Assembly (NCBI GenBank): GCA_002238905.1
Contig: MPNG01000005.1
Span: 1 to 61,832 of the forward strand
DNA from: Alphaproteobacteria bacterium bin98
Lineage (GTDB): Bacteria; Pseudomonadota; Alphaproteobacteria; Bin98
Reading direction: 5' to 3'
DNA length: 61,832 nucleotides
In this document: in pieces, positions 1 through 8,757 of the stretch
How positions within the stretch are numbered: the stretch's first letter is position 1
How the letters are laid out: every line of letters begins with the position of its first letter
Translations under genes and position numbers: made by a program
The notes under the pieces: model-generated
What the model saw: the letters and a program-made list of their open reading frames with translations, nothing else
Databases searched by the model: none
Told to the model about the DNA's origin: nothing

Positions 1-224
1 GAATGCACAGTGTGCTGTATTTTTTCTAACGTCTCACAAGTATAATCAGGCGATGCCTGTGCTAGAGTATCTTGCATACTCTTTATCGCAGTATCCGTAA
101 ACCGTGCGCGCACTTGGGACCATTGGGGTTCTCCTCCAGTAGTTAAATCATAGCTTTCTCTTATTTCTACTAGAGCAGCGCTATATGTGTATACACAGAG
201 TAAATATAATAATATAAAATGCAT
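1..224 (-). CDS. Exported protein, 5' part only (runs off left edge)
   Basis: An open frame starts at an ATG (222-224) preceded by AGAGGAGACCT, a strong ribosome binding site, and stays open to the window edge. It encodes about 74 residues beginning MHFILLYLLCVYTYSA, a short Sec-type signal peptide with likely cleavage after S-A, then LVEIRESYDLTTGGEPQW and a helix-prone, charged segment. The signal matches the style of the other exported proteins here. The visible part ends before any SLxxFC module could appear, so the family cannot be assigned. Function unknown. Confidence 0.75.
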   Translation of the reverse strand, partial: MHFILLYLLCVYTYSAALVEIRESYDLTTGGEPQWSQVRARFTDTAIKSMQDTLAQASPDYTCETLEKIQHTVH

Positions 225-536
225 AGGTCTCCTCTAGCAAGTCTTTGTGATATCGTAGCACAAAATTTTATCTCAACAAAGACTCAACAAAGAATTCTAA
301 CTGTTGCTATTTCGGCTGATTACTTATTGTTTAATCTACGCATGTTTATATCGCGATTTATTTTCCTCTTTATATTTTGTATGTTTGAAAAATAAAACTG
401 AAGCGCCAAAATATATGATGACTCTTTCAGCAAAATACAAACTAATACATTTGATGAGCAAAAACCAAAAAACCGAAGAGTACAAGCACGACAGATACCG
501 TTGTCTATCAAATAAGAATGGAAGATTTACAAAGAA
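225..536. other. Intergenic, no gene seen
   Basis: AT-rich sequence. Short open frames on both strands here have no signal peptide, no ribosome binding site and no similarity to the neighbouring families. It lies between a divergently read partial gene and a B1 remnant. Confidence 0.4.
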
Positions 537-872
537 TTGCTAAAGAACTCAGATAATCTGCAGCAGCCTTGCCAGATGAGTTGTAAAATGAATTTGAAGA
601 AAGCCTTGTTTGAATTTATGGCTACTGGTTCAGAACAAGAAAAGATGTTGTATGAAACTGCGAAATGGATATTATCATTGCCAAACTCTTCTGACTATCA
701 AAGCAAGGTAACTAGAGGAGTCAATCGCTTGATGTTACCTTTGCGCAATATGTACCTTTTAGTATCATAAAAACTCTGCTGTAGATGCTCATAGCGCTTT
801 CCAATCTTCCTTCGCTGAGTCGGTAGAGTCGGATAGTGCGGATTTGATAGCAGACCACATGATTCCAGTTCC
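537..872 (+). pseudogene. Scrambled B1-family remnant
   Basis: Positions 541-735 encode, in one open frame, the central B1 segment (KKALFEFMATGSEQEKMLYE and onward to RLMLPLRN) found intact in the genes at 1259..2101 and 4004..5074. Positions 784-870 then encode the end of the signal peptide and the acidic N-terminus (DAHSAFQSSFAESVESDSAD). The N-terminal piece lies downstream of the central piece on the same strand, so the order is inverted relative to the intact genes. The stretch between them resembles sequence found upstream of the intact B1 genes. This is rearranged gene debris, on the strand opposite to the intact copies. Confidence 0.75.
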
Positions 873-1101
873 TCCGAAAGCACACTAATAAAAGCAGTGG
901 CAAAAGGAGATAGAAAAAAACAAAAACAAATAACAGCACAAATGGACCGAGAGGCGGCCGCACAACTACTAAAAATATAGATGGCCCATCAGCAAACAGT
1001 TTTAACCGCACACCATGAGCTTACTTCTCAGTCACATAATGTATGTTATGTTAAGTTCTATAGTATCAGAATACGGATATGGACTTTCAGATAACTGTCA
1101 A

Positions 1102-1320
1102 TCAAGGTGTGTCAGTGGCAAAGCTTCTTTTTTCTCTAACGTCTGCATTAACGGACACCTGCAAAAGCAGATCTAACCATTGCGCAGTTTCATACAACAT
1201 CTTTTCTTGTTCTGAACCAGTAGCCATAAATTCAAACAAGGCTTTCTGCAAATTTATTTTAAAACTCTTCTGCCAAGGCTGCTTCAGATCTTCGTAAATA
1301 TTCCACCCTTCTTTGAAGAT
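1102..1320 (-). pseudogene. Chimeric remnant: E-family tail fused to B1 central segment
   Basis: On the minus strand 1163-1320 repeats, almost base for base, the B1 central segment that also lies at 1808-1975. The part at about 1100-1165 resembles the E-family gene region around 32520-32640 (shared stretches AAGGT[AG]TGTCAG and GCAAAAGCAGATCTAACCA). The two pieces are joined in one open frame of about 100 codons without a start signal. The 3' end of the intact B1 gene reads through part of this segment in a different frame. Confidence 0.65.
1163..1320. repeat. Direct repeat of B1 central segment (second copy 1808..1975)
   Basis: About 110 bases from 1178 to 1288 are nearly identical to 1811-1921, with one substitution in the first 100 bases; the similarity continues, with a deletion, to about 1320. 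Both copies read on the minus strand. One is inside the intact gene, the other forms its out-of-frame 3' end. Confidence 0.8.
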
Positions 1321-2101
1321 AGCTTCTTTGATAGTGGCAGAGCTGTTCAAACATTTTCTCGCGGCTCTGTAGATACACTTCCCAGTGTCTTGCATTCCGG
1401 AGCACATAAGGAAGTATGGCGCTTATCTGCAACAAAACCTGCATTTCTTGCAAAGATCCATCTTTAGTGCATGAGTTTTTGAATGCTTTAATTTTATCAC
1501 ATGTTTTGTCAATTTTTGCGAAAACCTCATATGGGACTAAAGCAATATCTGCCAATTTTGGAAGATCTTGCTTGAATCCCATATGTGTAAGAACCCTATA
1601 TACAAAAAAAGATTCTGGAGACTGGGTCTGATTTTCTTTAGTCTCTTCAAAGCCACTATTTGTGAAGGTAAATTGATCACTCCAGTATGTCGCAATATCT
1701 TCATCGTCTCGCACACAATACAATTTGCGCAAAGGTAACATCAAGCGATTGACTCCTCTAGTTACCTTGCTTTGATAGTCAGAAGAGTTTGGCAATGATA
1801 ATATCCATTGCGCAGTTTCATACAACATCTTTTCTTGTTCTGAACCAGTAGCCATAAATTCAAACAAGGCTTTCTTCAAATTTATTTTAAAACTCTTCTG
1901 CCAAGGCTGCTTCAGATTCTCTGAGTTCTTTCTCAATTCTTCGCTCAATTCTTCGTAAATCTTCCATTCTTCTTTGGTATCTTGGGCAATCATATGCTCT
2001 GCTATCAAATCCGCACTATCTGACTCTACCGACTCATCGAAGGTGGATTGGAAAGCACTATGAGCATCTAAAGCAATGTAAAATAATAGTAAAAATATCA
2101 T
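1259..2101 (-). CDS. B1-family exported protein
   Basis: The 280-residue product starts MIFLLLFYIALDAHSA, a 16-residue signal peptide, followed by an acidic Ser-rich stretch (FDESVESDSADL). An upstream ATG at 2167 is open but would bury the signal; the ATG at 2101, behind AAGAGAAGAGACTTT, is preferred. The body shares KKALFEFMATGSEQEKMLYE, LPNSSDYQSKVTRGVNRLML and a KTCDKIKAFKNSCTKD region with its paralogue at 4004..5074. From CHYQRSYLQRR on, the C-terminus is not homologous: it is the duplicated central segment read out of frame. I see no catalytic motif. Function unknown; export is well supported, host action is inference. Confidence 0.8.
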   Translation of the reverse strand: MIFLLLFYIALDAHSAFQSTFDESVESDSADLIAEHMIAQDTKEEWKIYEELSEELRKNSENLKQPWQKSFKINLKKALFEFMATGSEQEKMLYETAQWILSLPNSSDYQSKVTRGVNRLMLPLRKLYCVRDDEDIATYWSDQFTFTNSGFEETKENQTQSPESFFVYRVLTHMGFKQDLPKLADIALVPYEVFAKIDKTCDKIKAFKNSCTKDGSLQEMQVLLQISAILPYVLRNARHWEVYLQSREKMFEQLCHYQRSYLQRRVEYLRRSEAALAEEF

Positions 2102-2345
2102 AAAGTCTCTTCTCTTACAGTTATTATACATAATTTTGCAAAAAAAAACCTTTACAGTGTCTTTCAAGGCAGCTTAGTAGAGTTTTTTATGATACTAAAA
2201 GGTGCATATAGAGATCGGGTTGAAGCTATCATGGGCATGTTGCGGTAAAGTGCTCTGCTGTTACAGTATGTAAAATTTTATTTTGTCTGATTTGCAATAT
2301 CGCATAATCATGAATCCTGCAAAAAATGGTATGCCACTGATGTAG
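2102..2345 (-). repeat. Duplicated B1 upstream region (second copy 5086..5345)
   Basis: The region upstream of this B1 gene matches that upstream of the B1 gene at 4004..5074 over about 240 bases. Shared blocks include TTTTGCAAAA followed by an AT-rich candidate -10, GTGTCTTTCAAGGCAG, a GATCGGGTTGAAGCTATCAT block and GCAATATCGCATAATCATGA. The genes were duplicated together with their upstream DNA. Confidence 0.75.
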
Positions 2346-2432
2346 AGCCATATCATGATTCATAATCGCAGATCCAAGGCCATCATAAGCCTTTGCACTA
2401 CCACAGGAGTAGTCAATCTTTTGGTACACTCA

Positions 2433-2590
2433 AAAGATATTTATATTGATCGCAAAGCATTAATGTCAGAAAATCTTCCTCCGCGAATGCACCATTTTCA
2501 GTCATAACAAACACAAACTCTCTTTCCGCGACTCTCATCAAGCGAAGATTTGGATGTGTTAGGAGGGTTTGATATGCAATAGCCTTACCA
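2433..2590 (-). pseudogene. E-family fragment
   Basis: On the minus strand an open stretch encodes RVAEREFVFVMTENGAFAEE followed by DFLTLMLCDQYKYLL. This corresponds to the conserved E-family region seen in 34224..36173 as SQRELVFVQTQDGVFQIKDY then LTLMLWDKNKYL. Nothing recognisable of the family remains on either side. Confidence 0.7.
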
Positions 2591-2840
2591 AGGCACTAAG
2601 TTTGCATGCCTCGTCATTATCTTTCTGTCTTTTTATACTTTGTACTCCCTTTCATCTATCTGCTCCGTCACATCAATAAACTTGGTCTTCACCATCAGAG
2701 AGGAAGCTTCCAAAGCAAAGAGATGGAATTCCAGCAATCCAGACTCTTTAAAGACTCACAACTCAAAGAAGACAGATTAAAGTGAAACTCTCAAGTTAAA
2801 TATACGTCAGTAAAATCAAATTATATTGTTTTAAAGCACC
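2591..2840. other. Intergenic, no gene seen
   Basis: No open frame with family similarity. At the right end begins a (TTCTGC)4-like run (about 2847-2873) at the edge of the A-family remnant. Confidence 0.4.
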
Positions 2841-3143
2841 CTCTTCCTTTTCTGCTTCTGCTTCTGCTTCTGCAGGCATCATCTGTCAGGCTTTGCATAT
2901 AATGAATAGAAACTATAAATTATTACGCAATCGATGGCAGCCGGATGTATGGGATCAAATCGATAAGGCAAGATATAGCGCATCATACCCTTTTATCATA
3001 TCATCTGCAAAACTGCTCCTGTCCACTGAAAATATGTTGACGGAGCAAGAATATACTAAGTGGCACTCAACTTTTTATAGTGACACTTTACTCAACCTAC
3101 TCGAGAACCATGAAATGGATTTGCGATCTGGATCTGGCATGTT
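2841..3143 (+). pseudogene. A-family 3' remnant
   Basis: The plus strand encodes ICQALHIMNRNYKLLRNRWQ, then YSASYPFIISSAKLLLSTEN and YTKWHSTFYSDTLLNLLE, the second half of an A-family protein (compare 9826..10374). Signal peptide and first 80 residues are missing. A nearly identical fragment lies at 9420..9776, so this truncated form was itself duplicated. Confidence 0.75.
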
Positions 3144-3157
3144 GCCTCAAGCCTTTT

Positions 3158-3616
3158 TCACGGCATGGCAGATGCATAACAGTAGCGACGCTGCTCACAA
3201 AATTCGTAATCTGCGACATTATAAAGACTTCTGTTTTCATTAGACAAATACTGGGCACTGAGTAGTAGGTAGCGCAGCGCCTCTCTTTTATGGAAGTCAA
3301 AAATCTCTTTATTTAATGGTGGAATGTTTTCTTTTTCTGTTTCTAATCGAGAAACTTTAGATAAGAAATCTCTATGGTTGTCCAAAAATTTTTGTACATC
3401 CCAGAAGTCTGCATCGCTGACATCGTTCACAGTATTTACTAATTGTGGAAAACGCTTTAATTCATCATAGCTCATGTCCTTGATTTTCTTCTGATGCAGA
3501 TCCTCTTGCTGATCAAACACACGGCTAATTTTTGCTAGTATCTTACCACGTGATTGCTCCAAGGATCCTGCTCCATAAGAATGAAAACATATTAAAAATA
3601 GCAATATGAATGACAT
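3158..3616 (-). CDS. C-family exported protein
   Basis: The 152-residue product starts at an ATG behind AGAGGAAAATATTCTG with signal peptide MSFILLFLICFHSYGA and mature start GSLEQSRGKIL. It resembles the C proteins at 31138..31719 and 38772..39428 in the signal, the EQS start and the MSYDELKRF segment. The C-terminal half (about residues 72-145) carries an SLxxFC-type module with LRYLLLSAQYL and a cysteine/aromatic tail (YEFCEQRRYCY). It is the shortest of the C proteins. Function unknown. Confidence 0.8.
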   Translation of the reverse strand: MSFILLFLICFHSYGAGSLEQSRGKILAKISRVFDQQEDLHQKKIKDMSYDELKRFPQLVNTVNDVSDADFWDVQKFLDNHRDFLSKVSRLETEKENIPPLNKEIFDFHKREALRYLLLSAQYLSNENRSLYNVADYEFCEQRRYCYASAMP

Positions 3617-3714
3617 CAGAATATTTTCCTCTATAATAATAAATCATTTTTCATTAATATCAAAACAATACAGCAGAAATCTTAGTGATGGTTTGCTGAT
3701 AGTAGATATTTCCT

Positions 3715-4003
3715 AAATCAAAAGATGCAGTTCTTGACTCAAGAATTTTGCGAGATCAACCGTTATTTTTTCTATGAAATTATTCATATCCCAGTAGGTT
3801 TCAAAAAGGTAGCTAGTAAATCTTCTTTTTTTCTCAAGTGCATGAGTTTTTGAATGCTTTAATTTTACCACATGTTTGCTGAATTTTTTCCCAAACCTCA
3901 TATGGGACTAAAGCTATTGTGCTCAAAAGTAAGATCAAGCTGTTGACTCCTCTAGTTACCTTGCTTTGATAGTCAGAAGAGTTTGACAATGATAATATCC
4001 ATG
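3715..4003 (-). pseudogene. Chimeric B2/B1 debris
   Basis: Three pieces of minus-strand family DNA lie side by side: 3721-3835 resembles the middle of the B2 gene 10883..11620; 3836-3915 resembles the B1 segment at about 4350-4430 (KAFKNSCTKD region); 3935-4003 resembles the B1 segment encoding LPNSSDYQSKVTRGV. Together they directly abut the 3' end of the intact B1 gene. Confidence 0.7.
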
Positions 4004-5074
4004 TCAGATAGCAAGATCTCTTTTTATTCTTAAGATGTGTGCAATCACGCTATTTTGGTTGAAGAGCACACCAGCAAAGTACCTTTTACGGTGGATGTCA
4101 CAACCGTTTTTAGTCCTGATATTGCCGTGAAAGAGACCCTCCTTTCTTCCGATTTCTCTCATTTCTTCATTATAAGATATCAATCTTTCTGCCTCTACGT
4201 TCATATCCTGTATCCAGCAGAGCTTTTGAAACCCTTTCTGGAGGCTCTGTAGATACACTTCCCAGTGCCTTGCGTGTCTTCCCTTCAGCACATAAGGAAG
4301 CATGGCGCTTATCTGCAACAAAACCTGCATTTCTTGCACATCTTTAGTGCATGAGTTTTTGAATGCTTTAATTTCATCACATGTGTGCTGAATTTTTTCC
4401 CAAACCTCATATGGGACTAAAGCAATATCTTCCAATTCATGTATAAGAATCCTATATACAAAAAAAGATTCTGGATGCCTTGCTTTAGCCATTTCAAAGC
4501 CACTATTTGTGAAGGCAAAGCAATCACCCCAGTATGTCGAAATATCTTCACCGTCTCGCACACAATACAGTTTGTGCAAAGGTAACATCAAGCGCTTGAC
4601 TCCTCTAGTTACCTTGCTTTCATAGTCAGAAGAGTTTGGCAATGATAATACCCATTTCGCAGTTTCATATAACATCTTTTCTTGTTCTGAACCAGTAGCC
4701 ATAAATTCAAACAAGGCTTTCTTCAAATTCATTTTACAACTCATCTGGCAAGGCTGCTTCAGATTCTCTGAGTTCTTTCTCAATTCTTCGTAAATCTTCC
4801 ATTCTTCTTGGATAGCTTGGGCCTTCTTATCTTCTTTATCCTCCAAATTCATATACCACTCTAACTGCGCCTGTCGCTGTAACTCTCGTGCTTGTTGTAA
4901 TCTTCGGTTTTTTTGTTTTAGCTTATCATCTGAGGCACTGGAATCATCTGCTGTCTTTTTAATCATGTGGTCTGATCTCAAATCCGCACTATCCGACTCT
5001 ACCAACTCATCTAAGGAAGATTGGGCAGCGCTATGCCCATCTAAAGCAATTAAAAATAGTAGTAAAAATATCAT
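4004..5074 (-). CDS. B1-family exported protein, long form
   Basis: The 356-residue product starts MIFLLLFLIALDGHSA, with the start placed by AGAAGAGACTTT just upstream. After the acidic segment (DELVESDSADL) it has a basic/Gln-rich helical insertion of about 50 residues (QKNRRLQQARELQRQAQLEW) absent from the paralogue at 1259..2101; this could form a coiled coil. The rest follows the family: FEFMATGSEQEKMLYETAKW, SKVTRGVKRLMLPLHKLYC, EIKAFKNSCTKD. The last 75 residues (ISYNEEMREIGRKEGLFHGN and on) are what the shorter paralogue lacks. No enzyme motif is visible. Confidence 0.82.
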   Translation of the reverse strand: MIFLLLFLIALDGHSAAQSSLDELVESDSADLRSDHMIKKTADDSSASDDKLKQKNRRLQQARELQRQAQLEWYMNLEDKEDKKAQAIQEEWKIYEELRKNSENLKQPCQMSCKMNLKKALFEFMATGSEQEKMLYETAKWVLSLPNSSDYESKVTRGVKRLMLPLHKLYCVRDGEDISTYWGDCFAFTNSGFEMAKARHPESFFVYRILIHELEDIALVPYEVWEKIQHTCDEIKAFKNSCTKDVQEMQVLLQISAMLPYVLKGRHARHWEVYLQSLQKGFQKLCWIQDMNVEAERLISYNEEMREIGRKEGLFHGNIRTKNGCDIHRKRYFAGVLFNQNSVIAHILRIKRDLAI

Positions 5075-5085
5075 AAAGTCTCTTC

Positions 5086-5345
5086 TATTAAATTATTATA
5101 TGTATGTATTATATATCATTTTGCAAAAAAATAATCTTTACAGTGTCTTTCAAGGCAGGTTAGTAGAGTTTTTATGATATTAAAAGGTGCATACAGAGTT
5201 GCATATAGGATCGGGTTGAAGCTATCATGGTCAAGTTGCAGAAAGTACTCTGCTGTGACAGCATGTAAAATTTTATTTTGTCTGATTGGCAATATCGCAT
5301 AATCATGAATCATGCAAAAAATGGTATGCTACTGCTACGGATCCC
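5086..5345 (-). repeat. Second copy of the duplicated B1 upstream region
   Basis: Matches 2102..2345, including the CAAAATGATATATAAT stretch on the minus strand that is the best promoter candidate for the downstream gene (TATAAT-like -10). Confidence 0.7.
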
Positions 5346-5389
5346 TATTCAATTGTTACGAGCGTATATGCTCCCCTTTACCCCAACAG

Positions 5390-5587
5390 ATGCCTGCTAA
5401 GAAAAAATATGTTACTTGGCATCACCTTCAGACATCAGCAGAACAACTATTACGTGATAAAATCAGAGAACAACAACCAGTGGAAAGAAAAACTGAGAAA
5501 TTTGATACCCTTATAAAATACACAAAGAGTAAAAAAAGGCAAAAAGAAACCTCTCGGATTGTAGAGAATGTCTTCTGCCAAGGTTGA
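5390..5587 (+). CDS. Small basic ORF, doubtful gene
   Basis: Sixty-five codons from MPAKKKYVTWHHLQTSAEQL to a TGA; Lys/Gln/Glu-rich, with no signal peptide and no ribosome binding site. A degenerate second copy (TSAEQLLRDK-like, quickly stopped) lies at 12042..12115, so the sequence has been duplicated like the secreted families. It is unlike them in having no export signal. It could be the tail of a lost gene. Confidence 0.3.
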   Translation: MPAKKKYVTWHHLQTSAEQLLRDKIREQQPVERKTEKFDTLIKYTKSKKRQKETSRIVENVFCQG

Positions 5588-6075
5588 TCTCTATGATCGA
5601 AATCACGCTACGATCATAGACAAACTTTATCTGCCCTGAATCACATCTTTTCTTCTTTGTTTTATTATATTCAAAACTCCAGGATGAGCATTTCAGATCT
5701 ACATTTTTCTTTTTTTGAGGTTTTGAGGTAGAGTACACAAGCGTTTGTCTTTTTCTCCATCCATGCCGCCCCCCCTGTTCTTTCTATTTGTTATGCGCAG
5801 AACTCAATACATCCTGTTCCTGTGTACAGAGAGATACTATGCTTCAACCTAGCGGTTTATAGGAACTCAGAGAGATCAGCTTAAAGAGTACATATAATAC
5901 AACTTAGACAGAGGGGTAGATTGCATCTCTATCTGGTTGAAAAAAAAATACTAGATGTTTTTCAAAAATACACTCCTCTTGAAGGCAGAATTGGTTGAAT
6001 AATGTATATTATTGCTGCAAAAAGATGAAATAAAAGCTGATGAAGAACGTGTTGCCTTTGCCGACTCACCTTGCA
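5588..6075. other. Intergenic, no gene seen
   Basis: AT-rich, with a C7 run at 5769-5775. No open frame with a signal peptide or family similarity. Confidence 0.4.
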
Positions 6076-7269
6076 TCAGCTCTTTTCCATGCTTTCGAGT
6101 GAACGGGCCCTTGGTGGAAGCTTCTTGCGCCCCATTTCGTGGTGCATTGGCCAAACTTTTTTACGACAATGTGGGCATTTTAAAGGAAAGTTTTTAAGAT
6201 GAGGTTGGAGCAACAAAAAGTTATAATATTCCTGAAAAGCTTTCTCTTCATCCTCAGAACATAAATAGTATAACGAGTGCAGTAAGCAATGATACGCACT
6301 CATCAGTGCGCCTATCAGATGAGGTGGCATTTTTTGCTCATCAACCCACTCTGCGTGAAGCAACATATCAGTATGCTGAACTTCCTGAAAAGACCAAAAC
6401 AAGAGTGGTATATCAACCGGAATTCTGTAAATTTCACCCTCTTCGGAAGCCTTAAGCGCGGCAGTATGTATATCAAACGAAAAATGTAAGGGGTGATTTT
6501 TTGGAAAATTTCGATCAAAATTATAGAGTTGATTCATCATTAAATCTAGAGTTCTAGATACTTGGCTTATCGTACATCTTAAGTCTCCTAAGCTTCCCAT
6601 TGTCTCATGAGTCCAGAGCAAAGGTTCCAGCCAATTTAAAATCTTTCTTTTGCTTACACGCCTCCTATCTTCAGACCACTTACTCAATTCTTGCCTAGAT
6701 AGACCTAAGGGTGCCGCGGAAATAGTAAACGAATCAATAGGATGAAAGGTGGCTCGCCAAAAGCTCATATATTCCCTATCAGCTGCGCTTGTATTGCCAT
6801 CACAAAAATGCTCTATGGATAACATCAAATGGTTATATGCAAGCAATGCTTTCTCTTGCAATGTAATTGCTTTGTTCTTTTTATACATTTGATATTTAGA
6901 TTTTGCAATCAAAAAAGAGAAAAGTAAGGTTCGCATATCAAGATCAATCTCATAAATTTCACCTTGTGCACGAGCCGCGTCTCTGGCACGATCAAGATTA
7001 AAGCTGGGATTGAGAGGGTGATTCTCTGAAAAATAGCTATTTAAAGAATCGTATTTTGCAACTATCTCTAGTAGCTTCTTTTCTATTTTCTTCAACTGGG
7101 AAGGGAGCGTGGAATTTCTTTGTGCCTGGAGTAATGCTGAAAGCTCTTTTTTTGATAACTCCAAACCAGCTTGCGCTGACTGCGCAAAATTCCCTTGCTC
7201 TGTAGCTCCATAAGACTGAAAGCAAAGAAAAAATAATAGTATAAATGATTTGATAATAAACTCTCCCAT
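6076..7269 (-). CDS. Two-module exported protein with C-terminal CPHC motif
   Basis: The 397-residue product has a hydrophobic segment SFILLFFLCFQSYGA (residues 8-22) as signal. The body is an internal duplication: residues 77-171 (ENHPLNPSFNLD, DLDMRTLLFSF, AYNHLMLSIEHFC, YMSFW) and 251-352 (KNHPLHFSFDIH, PVDIPLLFWSF, AYHCLLHSLYYLC, YYNFLL) are two SLxxFC modules with the same preceding helix. The C-terminus has CPHCRKKVWPMHH (365-377), a possible small metal site. The start is odd: at the place where the related leader at 30141 has ATG, this gene has ATT, so the ATG at 7269, which overlaps the GGGAGAG site, must be used or the gene starts at ATT. Function unknown. Confidence 0.8.
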   Translation of the reverse strand: MGEFIIKSFILLFFLCFQSYGATEQGNFAQSAQAGLELSKKELSALLQAQRNSTLPSQLKKIEKKLLEIVAKYDSLNSYFSENHPLNPSFNLDRARDAARAQGEIYEIDLDMRTLLFSFLIAKSKYQMYKKNKAITLQEKALLAYNHLMLSIEHFCDGNTSAADREYMSFWRATFHPIDSFTISAAPLGLSRQELSKWSEDRRRVSKRKILNWLEPLLWTHETMGSLGDLRCTISQVSRTLDLMMNQLYNFDRNFPKNHPLHFSFDIHTAALKASEEGEIYRIPVDIPLLFWSFQEVQHTDMLLHAEWVDEQKMPPHLIGALMSAYHCLLHSLYYLCSEDEEKAFQEYYNFLLLQPHLKNFPLKCPHCRKKVWPMHHEMGRKKLPPRARSLESMEKS

Positions 7270-7342
7270 AGCATCTCAAACTGACATGATTTTTCTGATA
7301 TGTCAAATAGGCATAAAGTATATAATTGTTAGGATCAGCCAA
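7270..7342 (-). pseudogene. Leader remnant shared with 30003..30140
   Basis: The minus strand upstream of the two-module gene encodes ADPNNYILYAYLTYQ, a relic of the DPNN...LLYAL region of the gene at 20575..21141. It includes a perfect inverted repeat TGACAT(12)ATGTCA (7282-7305). The same relic and inverted repeat precede the gene at 30141..30968 (30094-30117). It may have been kept as a promoter or operator region. Confidence 0.5.
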
Positions 7343-7697
7343 TGCACCATATGTCTAAAGGATGTGTGTGATAAAGGATTCTGAACAGCATGCTTGGGTG
7401 GGCTGCTGTTGATCTCGGTGTTGATCCTAATGAGGATGAGAAAATTTTTAATGCTTCTTATCAATCGGCATAATTGTATGTACAAAAAATCTCTAGGCCA
7501 AGAGGATTCAGATGACCTTGCATGTACTGTAAATCAGTCATTGTTATCATTTTTATTCACTTAACTGATTATCCACTTTTGCATAAAATATTTTTTCGAT
7601 TTATAGCTTTATATCAAAATGTTTTGGAAACGATAAGATAAATAGAACTATCATATTTTCCTTCTTATTATATGAAAAACATGATATCATTTGAAAA
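7343..7697. other. Intergenic, upstream region of the next gene
   Basis: No gene seen. Just before the next start is AACATGATATCATTTG, a palindromic AT element; similar ATGATAT elements precede 21627, 26278 and 38107, so it may be part of their promoters. Confidence 0.35.
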
Positions 7698-8129
7698 ATG
7701 AATATACATGTAATACTATTATTTTTAATCTGCTTTTACTCTCATGGCGCTCAGGAAAATTTCACATTTCCATGGCCAGCAGACGTTTCACAAGCTCTGA
7801 AAAAGTATTATGTAAATGATCCCGTGCACGATCTTGCACAATCAACACACAGTGCGCTTAAAGTCATTTGCGCTAGAAACCCCGCACCAAATCCAGTCAT
7901 GGATCCTCAGAGCACAGATTTTTATTTTAATGAACACCTCCTTTGCGCTGCTTTTAAATTAACGGATCAATACTTCACCGCTGATAAACTGCTAAAGAAG
8001 AAAACACATAAAATGTTGCTTAATTATCTTTTATTATCAGCTCACTCTTGTATAGAGCCAGCTGAACACGAGGCTCGCAAACACTATTGTTGTTGGTATT
8101 TCAATACCCCTTTTGCCAAAAATTCGTAA
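7698..8129 (+). CDS. Small exported module protein
   Basis: The 143-residue product starts MNIHVILLFLICFYSHGA, then mature QENFTFPWPADV. It is a clear paralogue of 21627..22067: both have NDP-x2-[DE], a STxSALKxxC stretch and FxFNExLL. The SLxxFC module covers about residues 75-134 (FYFNEHLLCAAF, NYLLLSAHSC, EARKHYCCWYF). There is no good ribosome binding site, unlike its paralogue, which has AAAAGGA. Function unknown. Confidence 0.75.
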   Translation: MNIHVILLFLICFYSHGAQENFTFPWPADVSQALKKYYVNDPVHDLAQSTHSALKVICARNPAPNPVMDPQSTDFYFNEHLLCAAFKLTDQYFTADKLLKKKTHKMLLNYLLLSAHSCIEPAEHEARKHYCCWYFNTPFAKNS

Positions 8130-8546
8130 AGCGGCATTTTTAAATCAAAGAAATGAGAGCGAAGTAGCGCTACAAACGTTTACACAGATTAATAATAATA
8201 TTAATGGCATAAAACCTTATATAGAGATATTTCTAATCAAGCATGATTTGTATATGGTTTCTTTTATTTGTTTTTCCACTCAAGCTATGATTAAACTATC
8301 AAAGTGATCGTACTCAGGTGATGAATATGTTGATATTATTATCGCGCACCTCTTGCACGCGTGTGGATCTGATACCAGGGGATTGACATGGTTGTGAAAG
8401 GCAGATAGACCACACAGAAACAACTGGATCTTTGGAACCAAACTCAAGAAGAGATTGGCCTTATACGGAAGACCTTCTGAAAATATTGATTGCATCTTGG
8501 TCGCTAGATATTTGAGCGGAATCAGAGAGTCAGGTCTGCCTGAGAG

Positions 8547-8637
8547 ATGATGCGTTATTATATACTTATTCAAGTCTTGCTTAAATAATATTTTGCCTCA
8601 GCTGCTTATGTTAGTTGTGTGTGCTGCATCAATCATC
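8547..8637. repeat. Direct repeat flanking an A-family gene (copy 2 at 9330..9419)
   Basis: Both copies contain GATGCGTT, TCTTGCTTAAATAAT, TTTTGCCTCAGCTG and ATGTTAGTTGTGTGTGCTGC. They bracket the A gene at 8758..9333, suggesting a tandem duplication of a gene-plus-flank unit. Confidence 0.75.
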
Positions 8638-8719
8638 TTTCACGATCATGGATCATCAGGGTCCACTACGTTACGTTCAAAAAACTGCGCATTCCCACCT
8701 TCCTTTTATAATCAAATCA

Positions 8720-8728
8720 TGTTATAAT
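8720..8728 (+). promoter_or_regulatory. Extended -10 promoter element
   Basis: TG-T-TATAAT, an extended -10 box, lies 30 bases upstream of the A-gene start. The same TGTTATAAT occurs at 9789..9797 before the next A gene. No convincing -35 box. Confidence 0.5.
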
Positions 8729-8757
8729 TTATACATTAGAATAGAGGAGAATATCTA

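Larger units (their letters stand above)
8130..8757. other. Intergenic with relics and a flanking repeat
   Basis: At 8320-8370 the plus strand resembles a decayed signal peptide of the 20575 type (GTTGATATTATTATCGCG then CACCTCTTGCACGCGTGTGG). At 8547-8637 is a 91-base repeat whose second copy is 9330..9419. No intact gene. Confidence 0.5.

Noticed and set aside
954-961. GCGGCCGC (NotI site) suggesting a cloning junction
   Set aside because: No vector-like sequence on either side; a single 8-base GC run can occur naturally.
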